A stretch of DNA of 48,156 bases from Pseudomonas viridiflava (GTDB taxonomy: Bacteria; Pseudomonadota; Gammaproteobacteria; Pseudomonadales; Pseudomonadaceae): assembly GCF_900580865.1 (NCBI RefSeq), contig NZ_UTBZ01000098.1, positions 1-48,156 on the forward strand. The letters run 5' to 3'. The translations under genes were made by a program, and so were the position numbers. Below the pieces are notes generated by a model that was not told the origin of the DNA, did no database searches, and worked only from the letters and a program-made list of their open reading frames with translations. Positions 8,901-18,956 of the stretch are shown here, one piece after another (positions within the stretch are counted from its first letter, which is position 1; each line of letters opens with the position of its first letter).

Positions 8901-11900
8901 CACCCTGACTGTGGGCGGCACCAATGCGTTGACCTTGGGCGGCGTAGTCGCCGGTATCGGTGGACTGACCAAGAACGGCGCTGCCGACCTGACCCTCAAC
9001 GGCGCCAACAGTTATTTTGGCAACACCGTGTTGAACACCGGCAAACTGACCGTCGGCAGCAACACCGCGTTGGGTTCCGGCACGTTGAACGCGGCGGCCA
9101 ACACCACGCTGGACGCCAACACGGCCGTCAGCCTGAACAATGCCGTTGCGCTGGCCGGTGCCTTGAACATCGGCGGCACGGCGAATATGACCCTGACCGG
9201 TCTGGTCAGCGGCGCCGGCAGTCTGGTGAAAGACGGCGCGGCCAATCTGATCCTCAACGCCGCCAACAACTACCTCGGCGGCACCACGCTGAACGCCGGC
9301 ACCCTGACTGTCGGCAACAGTTCGGCGCTGGGTTCCGGTGCATTGACCGTCGCTGGCGCGGCAACGCTGGACAGTAATTCGCCGCTGGTCAGCCTCAACA
9401 ACGCCGTCGCCCTCAATGCGGCGCTGACCGTTGGCGGCACGCAAAACCTGACCCTCGGCGGCGTCACCAGCGGCACCGGCCAGTTGATCAAGGATGGCGC
9501 GGCCAATCTGACCCTCAACGGCAACAACACCTTCAGCGGCGGCACCACCCTCAACGCCGGCACGCTGACCCTGGGCAATGCCAACGGTCTGGGCAGTGGC
9601 GGACTGATCGTCGGCGGTGCGGCAACGCTGGATAACAGCGCCTCGTTCGGCATCGGCAACGCGATCACTTTGAACGCCGGGCTGACGGTTGCCGGCAACA
9701 ACGATTTGAGCCTGAACGGCATCATCGACGGTGCCGGCAACCTGACCAAAAACGGTCTGTCAGACCTGACCCTGGCCGGCAACAACACCTTCACCGGTGC
9801 GCTGAATATCATCTCCGGCAGCGTTACCACCCTTAACAGCAACGCGCTGGGCAACACCGCCGGGGTTAACATCAGCGCCGGCGCCGGGCTGAATCTGGGC
9901 AGCAACGCCAGCCTCGGTGCGCTGACTGGCAGCGGCAGTGTGCAACTGACCGGCAGCAACCTGCTGACCGTCGGCAGCGGAAACGTCACCAGCACCTTCG
10001 ACGGCGATCTCAGCGGCAGCGGCGGCCTGGTCAAAGTCGGCACCGGCACCTTGAACCTCACTGGCATCAACGGCATCACCGGCAATACCGCGATCGATGG
10101 CGGTATCGTGAACCTGAGCGGTTCGCTGGGCAGTGCGCAAGTCAACGTCAATACCGGCGGCACGCTGACCGGTACCGGCTCGGCGCTCGGCGCGGTCAAC
10201 ATCAACAATGGTGGGCATCTGGCGTTGTCGTCGGGCAACACCTTGTCGGCGAGTGCTCTGACTCTCGGCGCCGGCAGCAACGTTGATGTGGCACTGGGCA
10301 CACCGTCGACCGCGTCGCTGATGAACGTCGGCGGCAACCTCACCCTCGACGGCAATCTCAACGTCACCGATGCCGGCGGTTTTGGCGTTGGTGTGTATCG
10401 CCTGTTCAACTACACCGGTGCCCTGACCAACCTCGGTCTGGACGTCGCCAGCGTGCCGGTAGGCTACGGCCTCGGCGATCTGCTGGTGCAAACCGGCGTG
10501 GCCAATCAGATCAACATTCAAGTCTCTGCGCCGAACAGCAACATCCGTTACTGGGACGGCAGCCAGACCATTGCCAACGGCGTAGTCGATGGCGGCAGCG
10601 GCACGTGGAACGCGGTCGGCACCAACTGGACCGACGCCAACGGTTTGGTCAATCAACCGTGGGCCGGCGACTTCGCGGTGTTCCAGGGCACCGCCGGTAC
10701 GGTAGCGGTGAACGGCACACAAGCGTTTACCGGCATGCAGTTCCTCACTGACGGCTACAACGTGGTCAACGGTGCGGCGGGGCAACTCACGGCGGTCAAC
10801 GGCACCGGCGGCACCACTTCGTTGCGCGTTGATCCGGGCGTGACCGCGACGATTAATGCCAATATCGATGGCAGCGGCATTCTCAATAAACTCGACGCCG
10901 GCACCTTGGTGCTCGGCGGTGCCAACACTTATACCGGCGGCACGCAACTGGACGGCGGCAAGATTATCGTCGGCAGCAACACCGCACTCGGCACTGGCAC
11001 GTTGACGGCGAATGCCGGCACGCAACTGGACAGCAACGCGGCGGTGACACTGGCCAACGCGGCGACGCTCAACGGCAACCTCACCGTGGTCGGCAGCAAT
11101 GCACTGACCCTCAACGGTGTGATTGGCGGCACGGGTGGCCTGATCAAAACCGGCACGGCGAACCTGACCCTCGGCGGCAACAACGCTTTCCTCGGCCCGG
11201 TAGCACTGAATGCCGGCGGACTTATTCTGGCGTCGAACTCGGCGCTGGGTTCGGGCACCTTGAACACGGCGGGCGGCACCACGCTGGATGCCAGCACCGC
11301 GGTTGCGCTGAACAACGCGGTCAACCTCGCGGGCAATCTCGGCATCGTCGGCACGGCGGATCTGACCCTGGCCGGTACGGTCAACGGCGCCGGCAGCCTG
11401 AGCAAAAACGGCGCTGCCAACCTGACCCTCAGCGGCAATAACAACTTCCTCGGCGGCACCACCCTCAACGCCGGCACGCTGACCGCTGGCAGCAACTCGG
11501 CACTGGGTCTGGGCAATCTCACCGTAGCCGGCGCCTCGGCGCTGGACAGCAACAGCGCGCTGAGCCTGGGCAACAACGTCGTGCTCAATGCCAATCTGAG
11601 CAACACCGGCAGCAACAACCTGACCCTCGCAGGTGTGGTCAGCGGCGCGGGCGGGCTGATCAAGGACGGCGCGTCGAACCTGACCCTCAATGGCATCAAT
11701 ACTTACTCCGGCGGCACCACACTGAATGCCGGTACGCTGACCCTTGGCACTGGCGGCTCTCTGGGCAGCGGCGCGCTGACCGTGGCCGGCGCTTCCACCC
11801 TCGATAACTCAGCACCCCTGGTGCTGGCCAACAACCTCAACGTCAATGCCAATCTGGCCCTGGCCGGTAACAACAATCTGACCCTTGGCGGTGTCATCGC

Positions 11901-14900
11901 CGGTACCGGCACGTTGAGCAAGAACGGTCTGGCCGACGTGACCCTGAGCGGCAACAACACCTTCAGCGGCACCTTCGATGTGGCGTCCGGCAGCCTGACC
12001 ACGCTGAGTGGCGCGGCGCTGGGCAACAACGCCACGGTCAATCTCGCGGGTGGCGCGGCGCTCAATCTCGGTGCTTCGGGTAGCCTTGCCAGTCTCACCG
12101 GCAGCGGCACTGCACTGATCGGCACCGGCAATACGCTGAGCCTCGGTGGCAACAACGTCAGTAGCACCTTCGCCGGCATCCTCAGCGGTGACGGCAGCCT
12201 GAGCAAACTCGGCAGCGGTACCCTGACCCTCAGCGGCATCAGCGATCTGACGGGTGACACCAGCGTCAATGCCGGCACCTTGCAGGTCAACGGTTCGCTG
12301 GCCAGCGGCAATGTGCTGGTCAACAACGGCGGCACCCTCGGCGGCAGCGGCACCCTGACCGGTGCCGTGACGGTGGCCGATGGCGGTCATCTGGCGGGCG
12401 TCACCGGCAGTACGCTGAGCGTCGGTTCGCTGCTGTTCAACGGCAATTCAAACTTCGACGTCGGCCTCGGCACACCGGTGTCCGGTGGCGGCAATGCGCT
12501 GGTCAATGTCGGCGGCAACCTGACCCTCGACGGCACCCTCAACGTCAGCGACATCGGTGGTTTCGGCAGCGGCGTCTATCGCCTGATCGACTACACCGGC
12601 GGCCTGACCGACAACGGCATGCTCTTCGGCACGTTGCCGGGTAGCGTCAGCCCGGGCGATCTGCAACTGCAAACCGCACTGGCCAATCAGATCAACCTGC
12701 TGGTGACTGCACCGGGCGTCACCGTGCAGTTCTGGGACGGCAATCAACTGGTGGCCAACGGTTCGGTGGAGGGCGGCAGCGGCACCTGGGGCACCGGCAC
12801 CACCAACTGGACCGACGTCAACGGCACCACCAATCAGGCCTGGACCAACAGTTTCGCGGTGTTCCAGGGCGCGGCCGGCACAGTGACCGTTAACGGCGCG
12901 CAAACCATCACCGGTATGCAGTTCGTCACCGATGGCTACAGCCTGGTGAACGGCACGGCGGGCTCGCTGAATCTGGTCAACGGTTCGCTGGGCAATGCCA
13001 CGGTGCGGGTTGATCCCAATGCCACTGCGACCCTTGGTGTTGCGCTCAACGGCAGCGGCACATTGGGCAAATACGACACGGGTACGCTGGTGCTCAACGC
13101 GGCCAACGGTTACACCGGTGGCACGGCGCTCAATGGCGGCAAGATTGTGGTCGGCAACAACGCGGCGCTTGGCAGCGGTGTGTTGACGGCGGCAGATGGC
13201 ACCGCGCTGGACAGTAACGCGGCGGTCAGTCTGAGCAACGATGTGCTGCTCAACGGTGGTTTGACCGTTGCCGGTTCCAACGCCTTGACCCTCGGCGGCG
13301 TGGTAAGCGGCAGCGGCAGCCTGATCAAGGCCGGCGCATCGAGCCTGACCCTCAACGGCAGCAACACTTACAGCGGCGGCACTCAGCTCGCTGGCGGCAC
13401 GCTGGTTCTTGGCAACAACAGTGCGATCAGCAGCGGTGCACTTAACGTGACCGGTGACGGCACGCTCGACAGCACCTCGGCGCTGCAACTGGCCAACGCC
13501 GTCAACCTTGGCGCGCAACTGACCCTGGCCGGCAATCAGAACACCTCGCTGATCGGTGCTCTGACCGGCACCGGCAGTCTGGTGAAAAACGGTGCCGGCG
13601 ATCTCGTGCTCAGCGGCGCCAACACCTACAGCGGCGGTACCACGTTGAATGCCGGCACTACGCGCGGTGACACCAGCAGCCTGCAAGGTGCGATCGTCAA
13701 CAACGCAACGCTGACCTTCGAACAAAACGCCGACGGCAGCTACACCGGTAACCTCACCGGTACCGGCACGCTGAACAAAACCGGTACGGGTGAGTTGCTG
13801 CTGACTGGCAACAACACCTTTACCGGCAACACGTCGGTGCAGGCCGGCAACCTGATCGTCAATGGTGTGCTCAACAGCGCCAACGTCAGTGTCGCCAGCG
13901 GCGCGAGCATCGGCGGTGGCGGTCAGCTCGGTGGCGCTGTGCAACTGGCTGACGGTGCGACGCTGGCCGGTGGCGGCACCGCGACGCCGTTGTCGGTCGG
14001 TTCGCTGGCACTGTCGTCGGGGACCAATCTGGACTTCAGCCTCGGCTCGGCGGCCAGTTCAACCACGGTGGTCAATGTCGCCGGCAACCTGACCCTCGAC
14101 GGTACGTTGAACATCAGCAACGCCGGCGGTTTTGGAACCGGGGTTTATCAACTGTTCAGCTACGGCGGCAGCCTGACCGACAACGGTCTGGTGTATGGCA
14201 GCCTGCCGGTTTCGGCAGCCAATCTGACCCTGCAAACCGCCATCGCCAATCAGATCAACCTGCTGGTGCAAGGCACGCCGGGTGAGGTGCAGTTCTGGAA
14301 CGGTGGCACCACCAATCCGGACGGCAGCATCGGTGGCGGCAGTGGTGTATGGGGTCCAGGCACCAATTGGACCGATCCGAGCGGTACTCAGGCCCTGGCT
14401 GCAAATGGTCAGTTCGCCGTGTTCGGCGGTCAGGCAGGTACGGTTACCGTGCAGGGCAATCAGAACTTCACCGGTCTGCAATTCCTCGCCGGCGGCTACA
14501 GCCTGACGCCGGGTGCCGGTGGCTCGCTGACGCCAGTCAACGGTGCGGACGGCAGCCTCGCGCCAGTGCGGGTCAATGCCGGAGGGAGTGCGGAAATCTC
14601 CGCGCCGCTGGTGGGCACGGGCGGCATCGAGAAGCTTGATTCCGGCACGCTGGTATTGAGCGGTGCCAACACTTACAGCGGTGGCACCACGGTCAGCGGC
14701 GGTACGCTGGTCGGTAACACCACCAGCCTGCAGGGCAATATCCTTAACAACGCATCGCTGCTGTTCTTGCAGAACTTCAATGGCCAGTTCAATGGATCGC
14801 TGCGCGGACTTGGCGCGATGCTCAAACGCGGCACCGGCACCTTGCTGTTGACCGGTGATAATCCGTTCAGCGGCACAGTCGCGGTCGATCAAGGTGTGCT

Positions 14901-16464
14901 GCAAGTCGGCAGCCTTGCGGCGCGCGCTTCGTTGGGTGGGCAAGTCACCGTGGCTAACGGAGCCGGCCTGAGCGGTAACGGCAGCGTCGGTTCGGTGGTC
15001 AACCATGGCGTTGTCGCCTCGGGCTCCGAAGCGGGCACCCTTAGCGTGGCCGGTAACCTGACCAACGCTAGCGATGGTGTGCTGGCCTTGACCGTCAGTT
15101 CGCCAACCGCGACGCCACTGGCAATCGGCGGCACCGCAACGCTGGGCGGCGCCTTGCAAGTGAACTCGCTGGCACCGTTCACCGGCAACACCACGTATTC
15201 GCTGATCACCGCGGGCGGTGGCGTGAATGGCACCTTCAGCGCAGCGGACCTGCCGCAATACGCGTTCCTCAATACCGCACTGGTGTATGACGCCAACGCA
15301 GTGAACCTGGTGGTCAGCCGCAATGGCAACTCGTTCGCCGACGTCGCCGCCACCGGCAACCAGTTCCGGACTGCTACTGCGCTGTCGAACAACGGCCCGG
15401 CGGGCGCGGCGTTGCAGAACGAGATCGTCAACCTCAGCGTCGCCGGTGCGCGTAATGCCTTCGACAGTCTGTCCGGTGAGATCCACGCCAGCACCGCCAG
15501 CGCCATCCTTGAGGATTCGCGTTACGTACGTGACGCGGTCAACGACCGCATGCGCCAACCGTCATGCAGCGCGGCGGACGATCCACGCCGTGCCCTGGCG
15601 CCAAGTGGCAACCAACTGAGCAGCAACGGTTGCCACGGCGAGATGGTCGGCTGGGCGCGGGCACTCGGCGCGTGGGGCGAGTCGGATGGTGACAGCAACA
15701 CGGCGAAACTCGACCGTAACCTCAGCGGCTTCATGCTCGGCACCGACAAGCAACTCGATGACCAGTGGCGCGTGGGCATGGCCGCCGGTTACACCCGCAG
15801 CGACCTCGATGCGCATGACCGTCGCTCGGATGCCACCGTCGAAAGCTACCACTTGGCGGCGTACCTCAACTCGCAGTTCGATGCCTTGGCGGTGCGCCTC
15901 GGCGCGGCTTACAGCTGGCACGACATCGAAACCAAACGCAACGTCAGCGTCGGCAGCTACAACGATCGCTTGAAGGCCAACTACGACGCACGCAGCGCGC
16001 AGGTGTTCGGTGAAGTCGGTTACACGATTGAAGCCGGCGGCATTGCCCTGGAGCCATTCGCCGGTCTGGCCTACGTCAACTACGACACCGACAAGGCCAA
16101 GGAAAAAGGCGGAGTAGGGCGCCTGGAGGCGGATGCCGATCAAGACATCACCTTCTCGACCCTCGGTGTCCGCGCCGGCAAAGTCATCACCCTGGCCAAC
16201 GGCGGGCAATTCACCCCGCGCGCGGCCATCGGCTGGCGACATGCCTTCGGCGACACCAAACCTGATGCCGACCTGACCTTCATCGACGGCGGCGCTTCGT
16301 TCAGCACCCAAGGTGTGCCGATCGCCAAGGACAGCGCCATCGTTGAAGCGGGTGTCGACTTCCAGATCAGCCCGACCGGCAAACTCGGTGTCGGCTACTC
16401 GGGCCAACTGTCGAACGGCAGTAACGACCATGCAATGACCATCAGCTTCAGCCTTGGCTTCTGA
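5941..16464 (+). CDS. Giant autotransporter (type Va), repeat-rich passenger
   Basis: A 3507-residue protein. The start is GTG 5941, supported by AAGGAG at 5929-5934. A signal peptide ends near residue 38 (SAPALA). The passenger has a distinct N-terminal domain to about residue 410, then about 24 units of the autotransporter-associated repeat (GNNTYSGGTTLNAGTLTVG type, usually ~65-90 residues), a parallel beta-helix motif. Three spacer domains with a W-D/N-G strand and GSGTW-N-W-TD motif (tryptophans near 1538, 2265, 2786) divide it into four modules. Residues about 3230-3507 form the autotransporter beta-barrel, ending FSLGF. Two cysteines at 3209 and 3231 flank the barrel entry. Family members export their own passenger as adhesins, biofilm or surface-display proteins. 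It is monocistronic with its own terminator. No protease or lipase motif was seen. Confidence 0.93.
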   Translation: MEARFGVALVSRFSPLSLAVHLSVAGLLFGGVSAPALATCSTSGSTVTCTGVPSLPLFLNSFSSATSGLTVNVNSGAQMNATLGGHVMDLTGVNISLNNSGTIDPALLGLVSVLSGGAFIGTGATSTVSVLNNASGIIRGTGMLLGLNLTSIDGLAIGVNNAAAGTTSITNNGTITSTGLSIGGITLADTPVVGVYGGSQVNMTNSSTGVINGRIAFETSAAGNTFTNAGAITGGVSMGAASTNTFTAVTGSSVNVGDGVQISVGLGGLIGINLTFAPTGTVDGGAGGTNSLILQNPAGVGGGITGTGTASSATYVNFNNLTLNSGTWTLQGPLVSGATTLNGGVAQFNNNATFGSGVITSNGGILQASNAGLNISNLISLGAGGVTVQGGNATTLSGVISGSGGFTKAGTGQLNLSAANTYLGNTTLNGGTVQLGNNQAFSTGTLNVTGATTLSAPGTINLANAINLGGTLTAGGTGALTLGGLISGSSGLTKTGTGSLTVSGANSGFTGTTTLSAGSLLVTNNNSLGSGALNTAAGTSLDSTTNVTLANNIGMTGALNVLGSNALSLGGVLSGTGAITKSGSASLTLTGNNTNSGNTLLNAGSLFVGSNTALGTGALNAAAGTTLDATTAVTLANAVALAGDLTLGSTQALGLSGVVSGAGNLIKNGTANLSLSGNNSFSGGTALNAGTLIVGSNTALGSGALTTAAGTTLDASTAVALTNAVSLGGNLNVGGSANLILGGIVSGSGGLTKNGAANLILNGANTFLGAIALNAGTITAGANAALGSGNITVGGVATLDSNAAVTLNNAVILNNSLGIGGSNALTLGGVISGTSQLVKNGAANLTLNGTNTYSGGTTLNAGSLTVGNGAALGTGALSVEGAGTLNSSSAVTLNNNVILNANLTAGGANALTLGGVISGGNGLIKTGASSLTLTGNNTYTGTTALNAGSLIVGSSTALGTGTLNASNGTSLDASTAATLANNVNLSGTLTVGGTNALTLGGVVAGIGGLTKNGAADLTLNGANSYFGNTVLNTGKLTVGSNTALGSGTLNAAANTTLDANTAVSLNNAVALAGALNIGGTANMTLTGLVSGAGSLVKDGAANLILNAANNYLGGTTLNAGTLTVGNSSALGSGALTVAGAATLDSNSPLVSLNNAVALNAALTVGGTQNLTLGGVTSGTGQLIKDGAANLTLNGNNTFSGGTTLNAGTLTLGNANGLGSGGLIVGGAATLDNSASFGIGNAITLNAGLTVAGNNDLSLNGIIDGAGNLTKNGLSDLTLAGNNTFTGALNIISGSVTTLNSNALGNTAGVNISAGAGLNLGSNASLGALTGSGSVQLTGSNLLTVGSGNVTSTFDGDLSGSGGLVKVGTGTLNLTGINGITGNTAIDGGIVNLSGSLGSAQVNVNTGGTLTGTGSALGAVNINNGGHLALSSGNTLSASALTLGAGSNVDVALGTPSTASLMNVGGNLTLDGNLNVTDAGGFGVGVYRLFNYTGALTNLGLDVASVPVGYGLGDLLVQTGVANQINIQVSAPNSNIRYWDGSQTIANGVVDGGSGTWNAVGTNWTDANGLVNQPWAGDFAVFQGTAGTVAVNGTQAFTGMQFLTDGYNVVNGAAGQLTAVNGTGGTTSLRVDPGVTATINANIDGSGILNKLDAGTLVLGGANTYTGGTQLDGGKIIVGSNTALGTGTLTANAGTQLDSNAAVTLANAATLNGNLTVVGSNALTLNGVIGGTGGLIKTGTANLTLGGNNAFLGPVALNAGGLILASNSALGSGTLNTAGGTTLDASTAVALNNAVNLAGNLGIVGTADLTLAGTVNGAGSLSKNGAANLTLSGNNNFLGGTTLNAGTLTAGSNSALGLGNLTVAGASALDSNSALSLGNNVVLNANLSNTGSNNLTLAGVVSGAGGLIKDGASNLTLNGINTYSGGTTLNAGTLTLGTGGSLGSGALTVAGASTLDNSAPLVLANNLNVNANLALAGNNNLTLGGVIAGTGTLSKNGLADVTLSGNNTFSGTFDVASGSLTTLSGAALGNNATVNLAGGAALNLGASGSLASLTGSGTALIGTGNTLSLGGNNVSSTFAGILSGDGSLSKLGSGTLTLSGISDLTGDTSVNAGTLQVNGSLASGNVLVNNGGTLGGSGTLTGAVTVADGGHLAGVTGSTLSVGSLLFNGNSNFDVGLGTPVSGGGNALVNVGGNLTLDGTLNVSDIGGFGSGVYRLIDYTGGLTDNGMLFGTLPGSVSPGDLQLQTALANQINLLVTAPGVTVQFWDGNQLVANGSVEGGSGTWGTGTTNWTDVNGTTNQAWTNSFAVFQGAAGTVTVNGAQTITGMQFVTDGYSLVNGTAGSLNLVNGSLGNATVRVDPNATATLGVALNGSGTLGKYDTGTLVLNAANGYTGGTALNGGKIVVGNNAALGSGVLTAADGTALDSNAAVSLSNDVLLNGGLTVAGSNALTLGGVVSGSGSLIKAGASSLTLNGSNTYSGGTQLAGGTLVLGNNSAISSGALNVTGDGTLDSTSALQLANAVNLGAQLTLAGNQNTSLIGALTGTGSLVKNGAGDLVLSGANTYSGGTTLNAGTTRGDTSSLQGAIVNNATLTFEQNADGSYTGNLTGTGTLNKTGTGELLLTGNNTFTGNTSVQAGNLIVNGVLNSANVSVASGASIGGGGQLGGAVQLADGATLAGGGTATPLSVGSLALSSGTNLDFSLGSAASSTTVVNVAGNLTLDGTLNISNAGGFGTGVYQLFSYGGSLTDNGLVYGSLPVSAANLTLQTAIANQINLLVQGTPGEVQFWNGGTTNPDGSIGGGSGVWGPGTNWTDPSGTQALAANGQFAVFGGQAGTVTVQGNQNFTGLQFLAGGYSLTPGAGGSLTPVNGADGSLAPVRVNAGGSAEISAPLVGTGGIEKLDSGTLVLSGANTYSGGTTVSGGTLVGNTTSLQGNILNNASLLFLQNFNGQFNGSLRGLGAMLKRGTGTLLLTGDNPFSGTVAVDQGVLQVGSLAARASLGGQVTVANGAGLSGNGSVGSVVNHGVVASGSEAGTLSVAGNLTNASDGVLALTVSSPTATPLAIGGTATLGGALQVNSLAPFTGNTTYSLITAGGGVNGTFSAADLPQYAFLNTALVYDANAVNLVVSRNGNSFADVAATGNQFRTATALSNNGPAGAALQNEIVNLSVAGARNAFDSLSGEIHASTASAILEDSRYVRDAVNDRMRQPSCSAADDPRRALAPSGNQLSSNGCHGEMVGWARALGAWGESDGDSNTAKLDRNLSGFMLGTDKQLDDQWRVGMAAGYTRSDLDAHDRRSDATVESYHLAAYLNSQFDALAVRLGAAYSWHDIETKRNVSVGSYNDRLKANYDARSAQVFGEVGYTIEAGGIALEPFAGLAYVNYDTDKAKEKGGVGRLEADADQDITFSTLGVRAGKVITLANGGQFTPRAAIGWRHAFGDTKPDADLTFIDGGASFSTQGVPIAKDSAIVEAGVDFQISPTGKLGVGYSGQLSNGSNDHAMTISFSLGF

Positions 16465-16485
16465 TTTAGGGTCGAAGCACTTTTA

Positions 16486-16510
16486 GCCGCCCGTAAGGGC
16501 GGTTTTTTTT
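16486..16510 (+). terminator. Rho-independent terminator of the autotransporter gene
   Basis: The stem CCGCCC-GTAA-GGGCGG (16487-16502) is followed by eight Ts, 22 nt after the stop codon. Confidence 0.9.
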
Positions 16511-16554
16511 GCCTGCAAATTCTTTGGCAACCCTTGTGGTGACTGTTCGATTGC

Positions 16555-16624
16555 CTTCGCGAGCAGGCTCGCTCCCACAGAGGAGTGCGGTGCAAATGTG
16601 GGAGCGAGCCTGCTCGCGAAGGGG
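16555..16624. repeat. REP pair (BIME), family 1, opposite orientation
   Basis: Two family-1 REP copies arranged tail to tail (…CGCTCCCAC then GTGGGAGCG…), the reverse of the common head-to-head layout in this window. It lies in the gap between the autotransporter terminator and selD. Confidence 0.92.
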
Positions 16625-16699
16625 CCGCTCAGTCAGTGCAAAAAACTGCTGCTTCGCGCTCTGCTAGAATCGGCCCCATCAACAGCCTGAGACTCCCCC

Positions 16700-17734
16700 A
16701 TGAGCGAGCCGATTCGTCTGACCCAATACAGCCACGGCGCCGGTTGCGGCTGCAAGATTTCCCCGCAGGTGCTGGAAGTGATTCTGGCCGGCAGCGGCGC
16801 GCAGAACCTCGACCCGAAACTGTGGGTCGGCAACGCCTCGCGCGATGACGCGGCGGTGTACGAGATCGATGCCGAGCGCGGTGTGGTCTCGACCACGGAC
16901 TTTTTCATGCCGATTGTCGACGACCCGTTCGACTTCGGCCGCATCGCCGCGACCAACGCGATCAGCGACATCTATGCCATGGGCGGCGATCCGTTGATGG
17001 CCATCGCCATTCTTGGCTGGCCGGTCAATGTGCTGGCGCCGGAAGTGGCGCGTGAAGTGATTCGCGGCGGCCGTTCGGTGTGCGACGCGGCGGGCATTCC
17101 GCTGGCGGGCGGGCATTCGATCGATGCGCCGGAGCCGATCTTCGGCCTCGCCGTCACTGGTCTGGTGGAAAAGCGCCACATGAAACGCAACGACACCGCC
17201 ACCGCCGGCTGCCTACTTTACCTGACCAAACCGCTGGGCATCGGCATCCTCACCACCGCCGAGAAGAAGGGCAAGTTGCGCGCCGCCGACGTCGGTGTGG
17301 CCCGCGACTGGATGTGCACCCTGAACAAACCCGGCAGCCGTTTCGGCAAACTCGCCGGCGTTACCGCCATGACCGATGTCACCGGTTTTGGTCTGCTCGG
17401 GCATCTGGTGGAAATGGCCGATGGCAGCAAGCTGACCGCGCGCATCGCGTATGACCGCGTGCCGCGTCTGGACAGCGTCGAGTATTACCTCGATCAGGGC
17501 TGCGTGCCCGGCGGCACGTTGCGCAACTTCGACAGCTACGCGAGCAAGGTTGGCCGCGTGCAGGAACTGCACAAACGCGTGCTCTGCGACCCGCAAACCA
17601 GCGGTGGCTTGCTGATCGCCGTCACGCCTGAAGGCAATGAAGAATTCCTCGCCGTCGCCGCCGAACTGGGCCTGAACCTGGCGCCAATCGGCGAACTGGT
17701 TGAGCGACAGACGAACGCAGTCGAGGTGATTTGA
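16700..17734 (+). CDS. selD: Selenide, water dikinase
   Basis: A 344-residue SelD. It makes selenophosphate from selenide and ATP. The N-terminal motif [12 protein letters not shown] contains the catalytic cysteine (C16, equivalent to E. coli C17) and lysine (K19); this copy uses Cys rather than selenocysteine. The aspartate-rich ATP/Mg sites are visible ([38 protein letters not shown]). Its length equals the family norm. The stop overlaps the selU start by one nucleotide (TGATG), so translation is probably coupled. The only partner seen here is SelU, so in this locus the product is directed to tRNA selenation; whether the genome also has selA/selB cannot be told. Confidence 0.97.
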   Translation: MSEPIRLTQYSHGAGCGCKISPQVLEVILAGSGAQNLDPKLWVGNASRDDAAVYEIDAERGVVSTTDFFMPIVDDPFDFGRIAATNAISDIYAMGGDPLMAIAILGWPVNVLAPEVAREVIRGGRSVCDAAGIPLAGGHSIDAPEPIFGLAVTGLVEKRHMKRNDTATAGCLLYLTKPLGIGILTTAEKKGKLRAADVGVARDWMCTLNKPGSRFGKLAGVTAMTDVTGFGLLGHLVEMADGSKLTARIAYDRVPRLDSVEYYLDQGCVPGGTLRNFDSYASKVGRVQELHKRVLCDPQTSGGLLIAVTPEGNEEFLAVAAELGLNLAPIGELVERQTNAVEVI

Positions 17735-18837
17735 TGCTCCGCGACTGCACTGACTACCGTGACATTTTCCTCAACGACCGGCCGCTGATGGACGCCCGCG
17801 CCCCGATCGAGTTTCACAAGGGTGCGTTCCCCGGTGTGATCAACCTGCCGCTGATGAACGACGTCGAACGGCAGAAGATCGGCACCTGCTACAAACAACA
17901 CGGTCAGCAGGCCGCCATCGAATTGGGTCATCAACTGGTGTCGGGCGCGGTGAAAGCCGAGCGCATCCAGGCCTGGGCCGATTTCGCTCGGGCCCATCCT
18001 GATGGGTATCTCTATTGTTTTCGCGGTGGCCTGCGTTCGCAGATCACTCAGCAATGGCTGCGTGACGAGGCGGGCATCGACTATCCGCGTGTTGGCGGTG
18101 GTTATAAGGCAATGCGTAACTTCCTCATCGACAGCCTTGAGCAGGCGATCGCGCAATGTGATTTCGTCCTGCTCGGCGGCATGACCGGCACAGGCAAGAC
18201 CGAAGTGCTGGTGCAGTTGCGCAATGGTCTGGACCTGGAAGGGCACGCCAATCATCGCGGCTCCAGCTTCGGCAAACGCGCCACCGGGCAGCCGTCGAAC
18301 ATCGATTTCGAAAACCGTCTGGCCATCGACATCCTCAAGAAACGCGGCGCGGGTTTCGCGCAGTTTGTGCTGGAGGACGAGAGCCGGGTGGTCGGCAGTT
18401 GCGCCTTGCCGCTGGCGCTGTATCAGGGCATGCAGCAGTACCCGATGGTCTGGCTGGAAGACAGTTTTGCCGATCGCGTCGAGCGGATTCTGCGTGATTA
18501 CGTGGTGGACCTGTCGGCGGAGTTCTCTGCGGTGCATGGCGAGGAGGGTTTTACGCTGTTCTCAGAACGCCTGCTGGAAAGCCTGAACAATGTGCAGAAA
18601 CGTCTGGGTGGCGAGCGCCATCGACGCATGCTGATTTTGATGGAAGACGCGTTGGCGGAGCAGGGGCGCAGCGGCGCGGTGGATTTGCATCGTGGCTGGA
18701 TCGAAGGGTTACTGCGTGAGTATTACGACCCGATGTATGTGTTTCAGCGCGAGAAGAAGGGCGGGCGGATCGAGTTTGCCGGGGAGCGTGGGGCAGTGCT
18801 TGAGTATTTGCGTGAACGGGTGAATCAGACGGTTTGA
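17734..18837 (+). CDS. selU: tRNA 2-selenouridine synthase
   Basis: A 367-residue SelU/MnmH (YbbB). It replaces sulfur with selenium at the wobble 2-thiouridine of Lys, Glu and Gln tRNAs through a geranylated intermediate. The N-terminal rhodanese domain carries the active cysteine in [10 protein letters not shown] (C95, E. coli C97). The C-terminal half has a P-loop [12 protein letters not shown] near residues 148-159. ATG 17734 overlaps the selD stop; a TTG one codon upstream is less likely. The protein receives selenophosphate from SelD, and the two-gene operon is the standard arrangement. Confidence 0.96.
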   Translation: MLRDCTDYRDIFLNDRPLMDARAPIEFHKGAFPGVINLPLMNDVERQKIGTCYKQHGQQAAIELGHQLVSGAVKAERIQAWADFARAHPDGYLYCFRGGLRSQITQQWLRDEAGIDYPRVGGGYKAMRNFLIDSLEQAIAQCDFVLLGGMTGTGKTEVLVQLRNGLDLEGHANHRGSSFGKRATGQPSNIDFENRLAIDILKKRGAGFAQFVLEDESRVVGSCALPLALYQGMQQYPMVWLEDSFADRVERILRDYVVDLSAEFSAVHGEEGFTLFSERLLESLNNVQKRLGGERHRRMLILMEDALAEQGRSGAVDLHRGWIEGLLREYYDPMYVFQREKKGGRIEFAGERGAVLEYLRERVNQTV

Positions 18838-18854
18838 GGTTGTTGCGGCTGGCC

Positions 18855-18933
18855 TCTTCGCGAGCAGGCTCGCTCCCACAGGGGATTTGTATTTCACGCA
18901 GATACAATGTGGGAGCGAGCCTGCTCGCGAAGG
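18855..18933. repeat. REP pair (BIME), family 1, tail to tail
   Basis: Two REP copies in outward orientation lie between the convergent selU and histidine phosphatase genes. Confidence 0.92.
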
Positions 18934-18956
18934 GGCCGGGTCAGGCCACACAACAC

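Noticed and set aside
12448..13944. Long minus-strand open frames opposite the autotransporter (also 8116-9444, 9760-11025, 14059-15558 and others)
   Set aside because: They mirror the GC-rich, stop-poor repeat codons of the real gene. Their products are repetitive, lack domains and have no ribosome binding sites.
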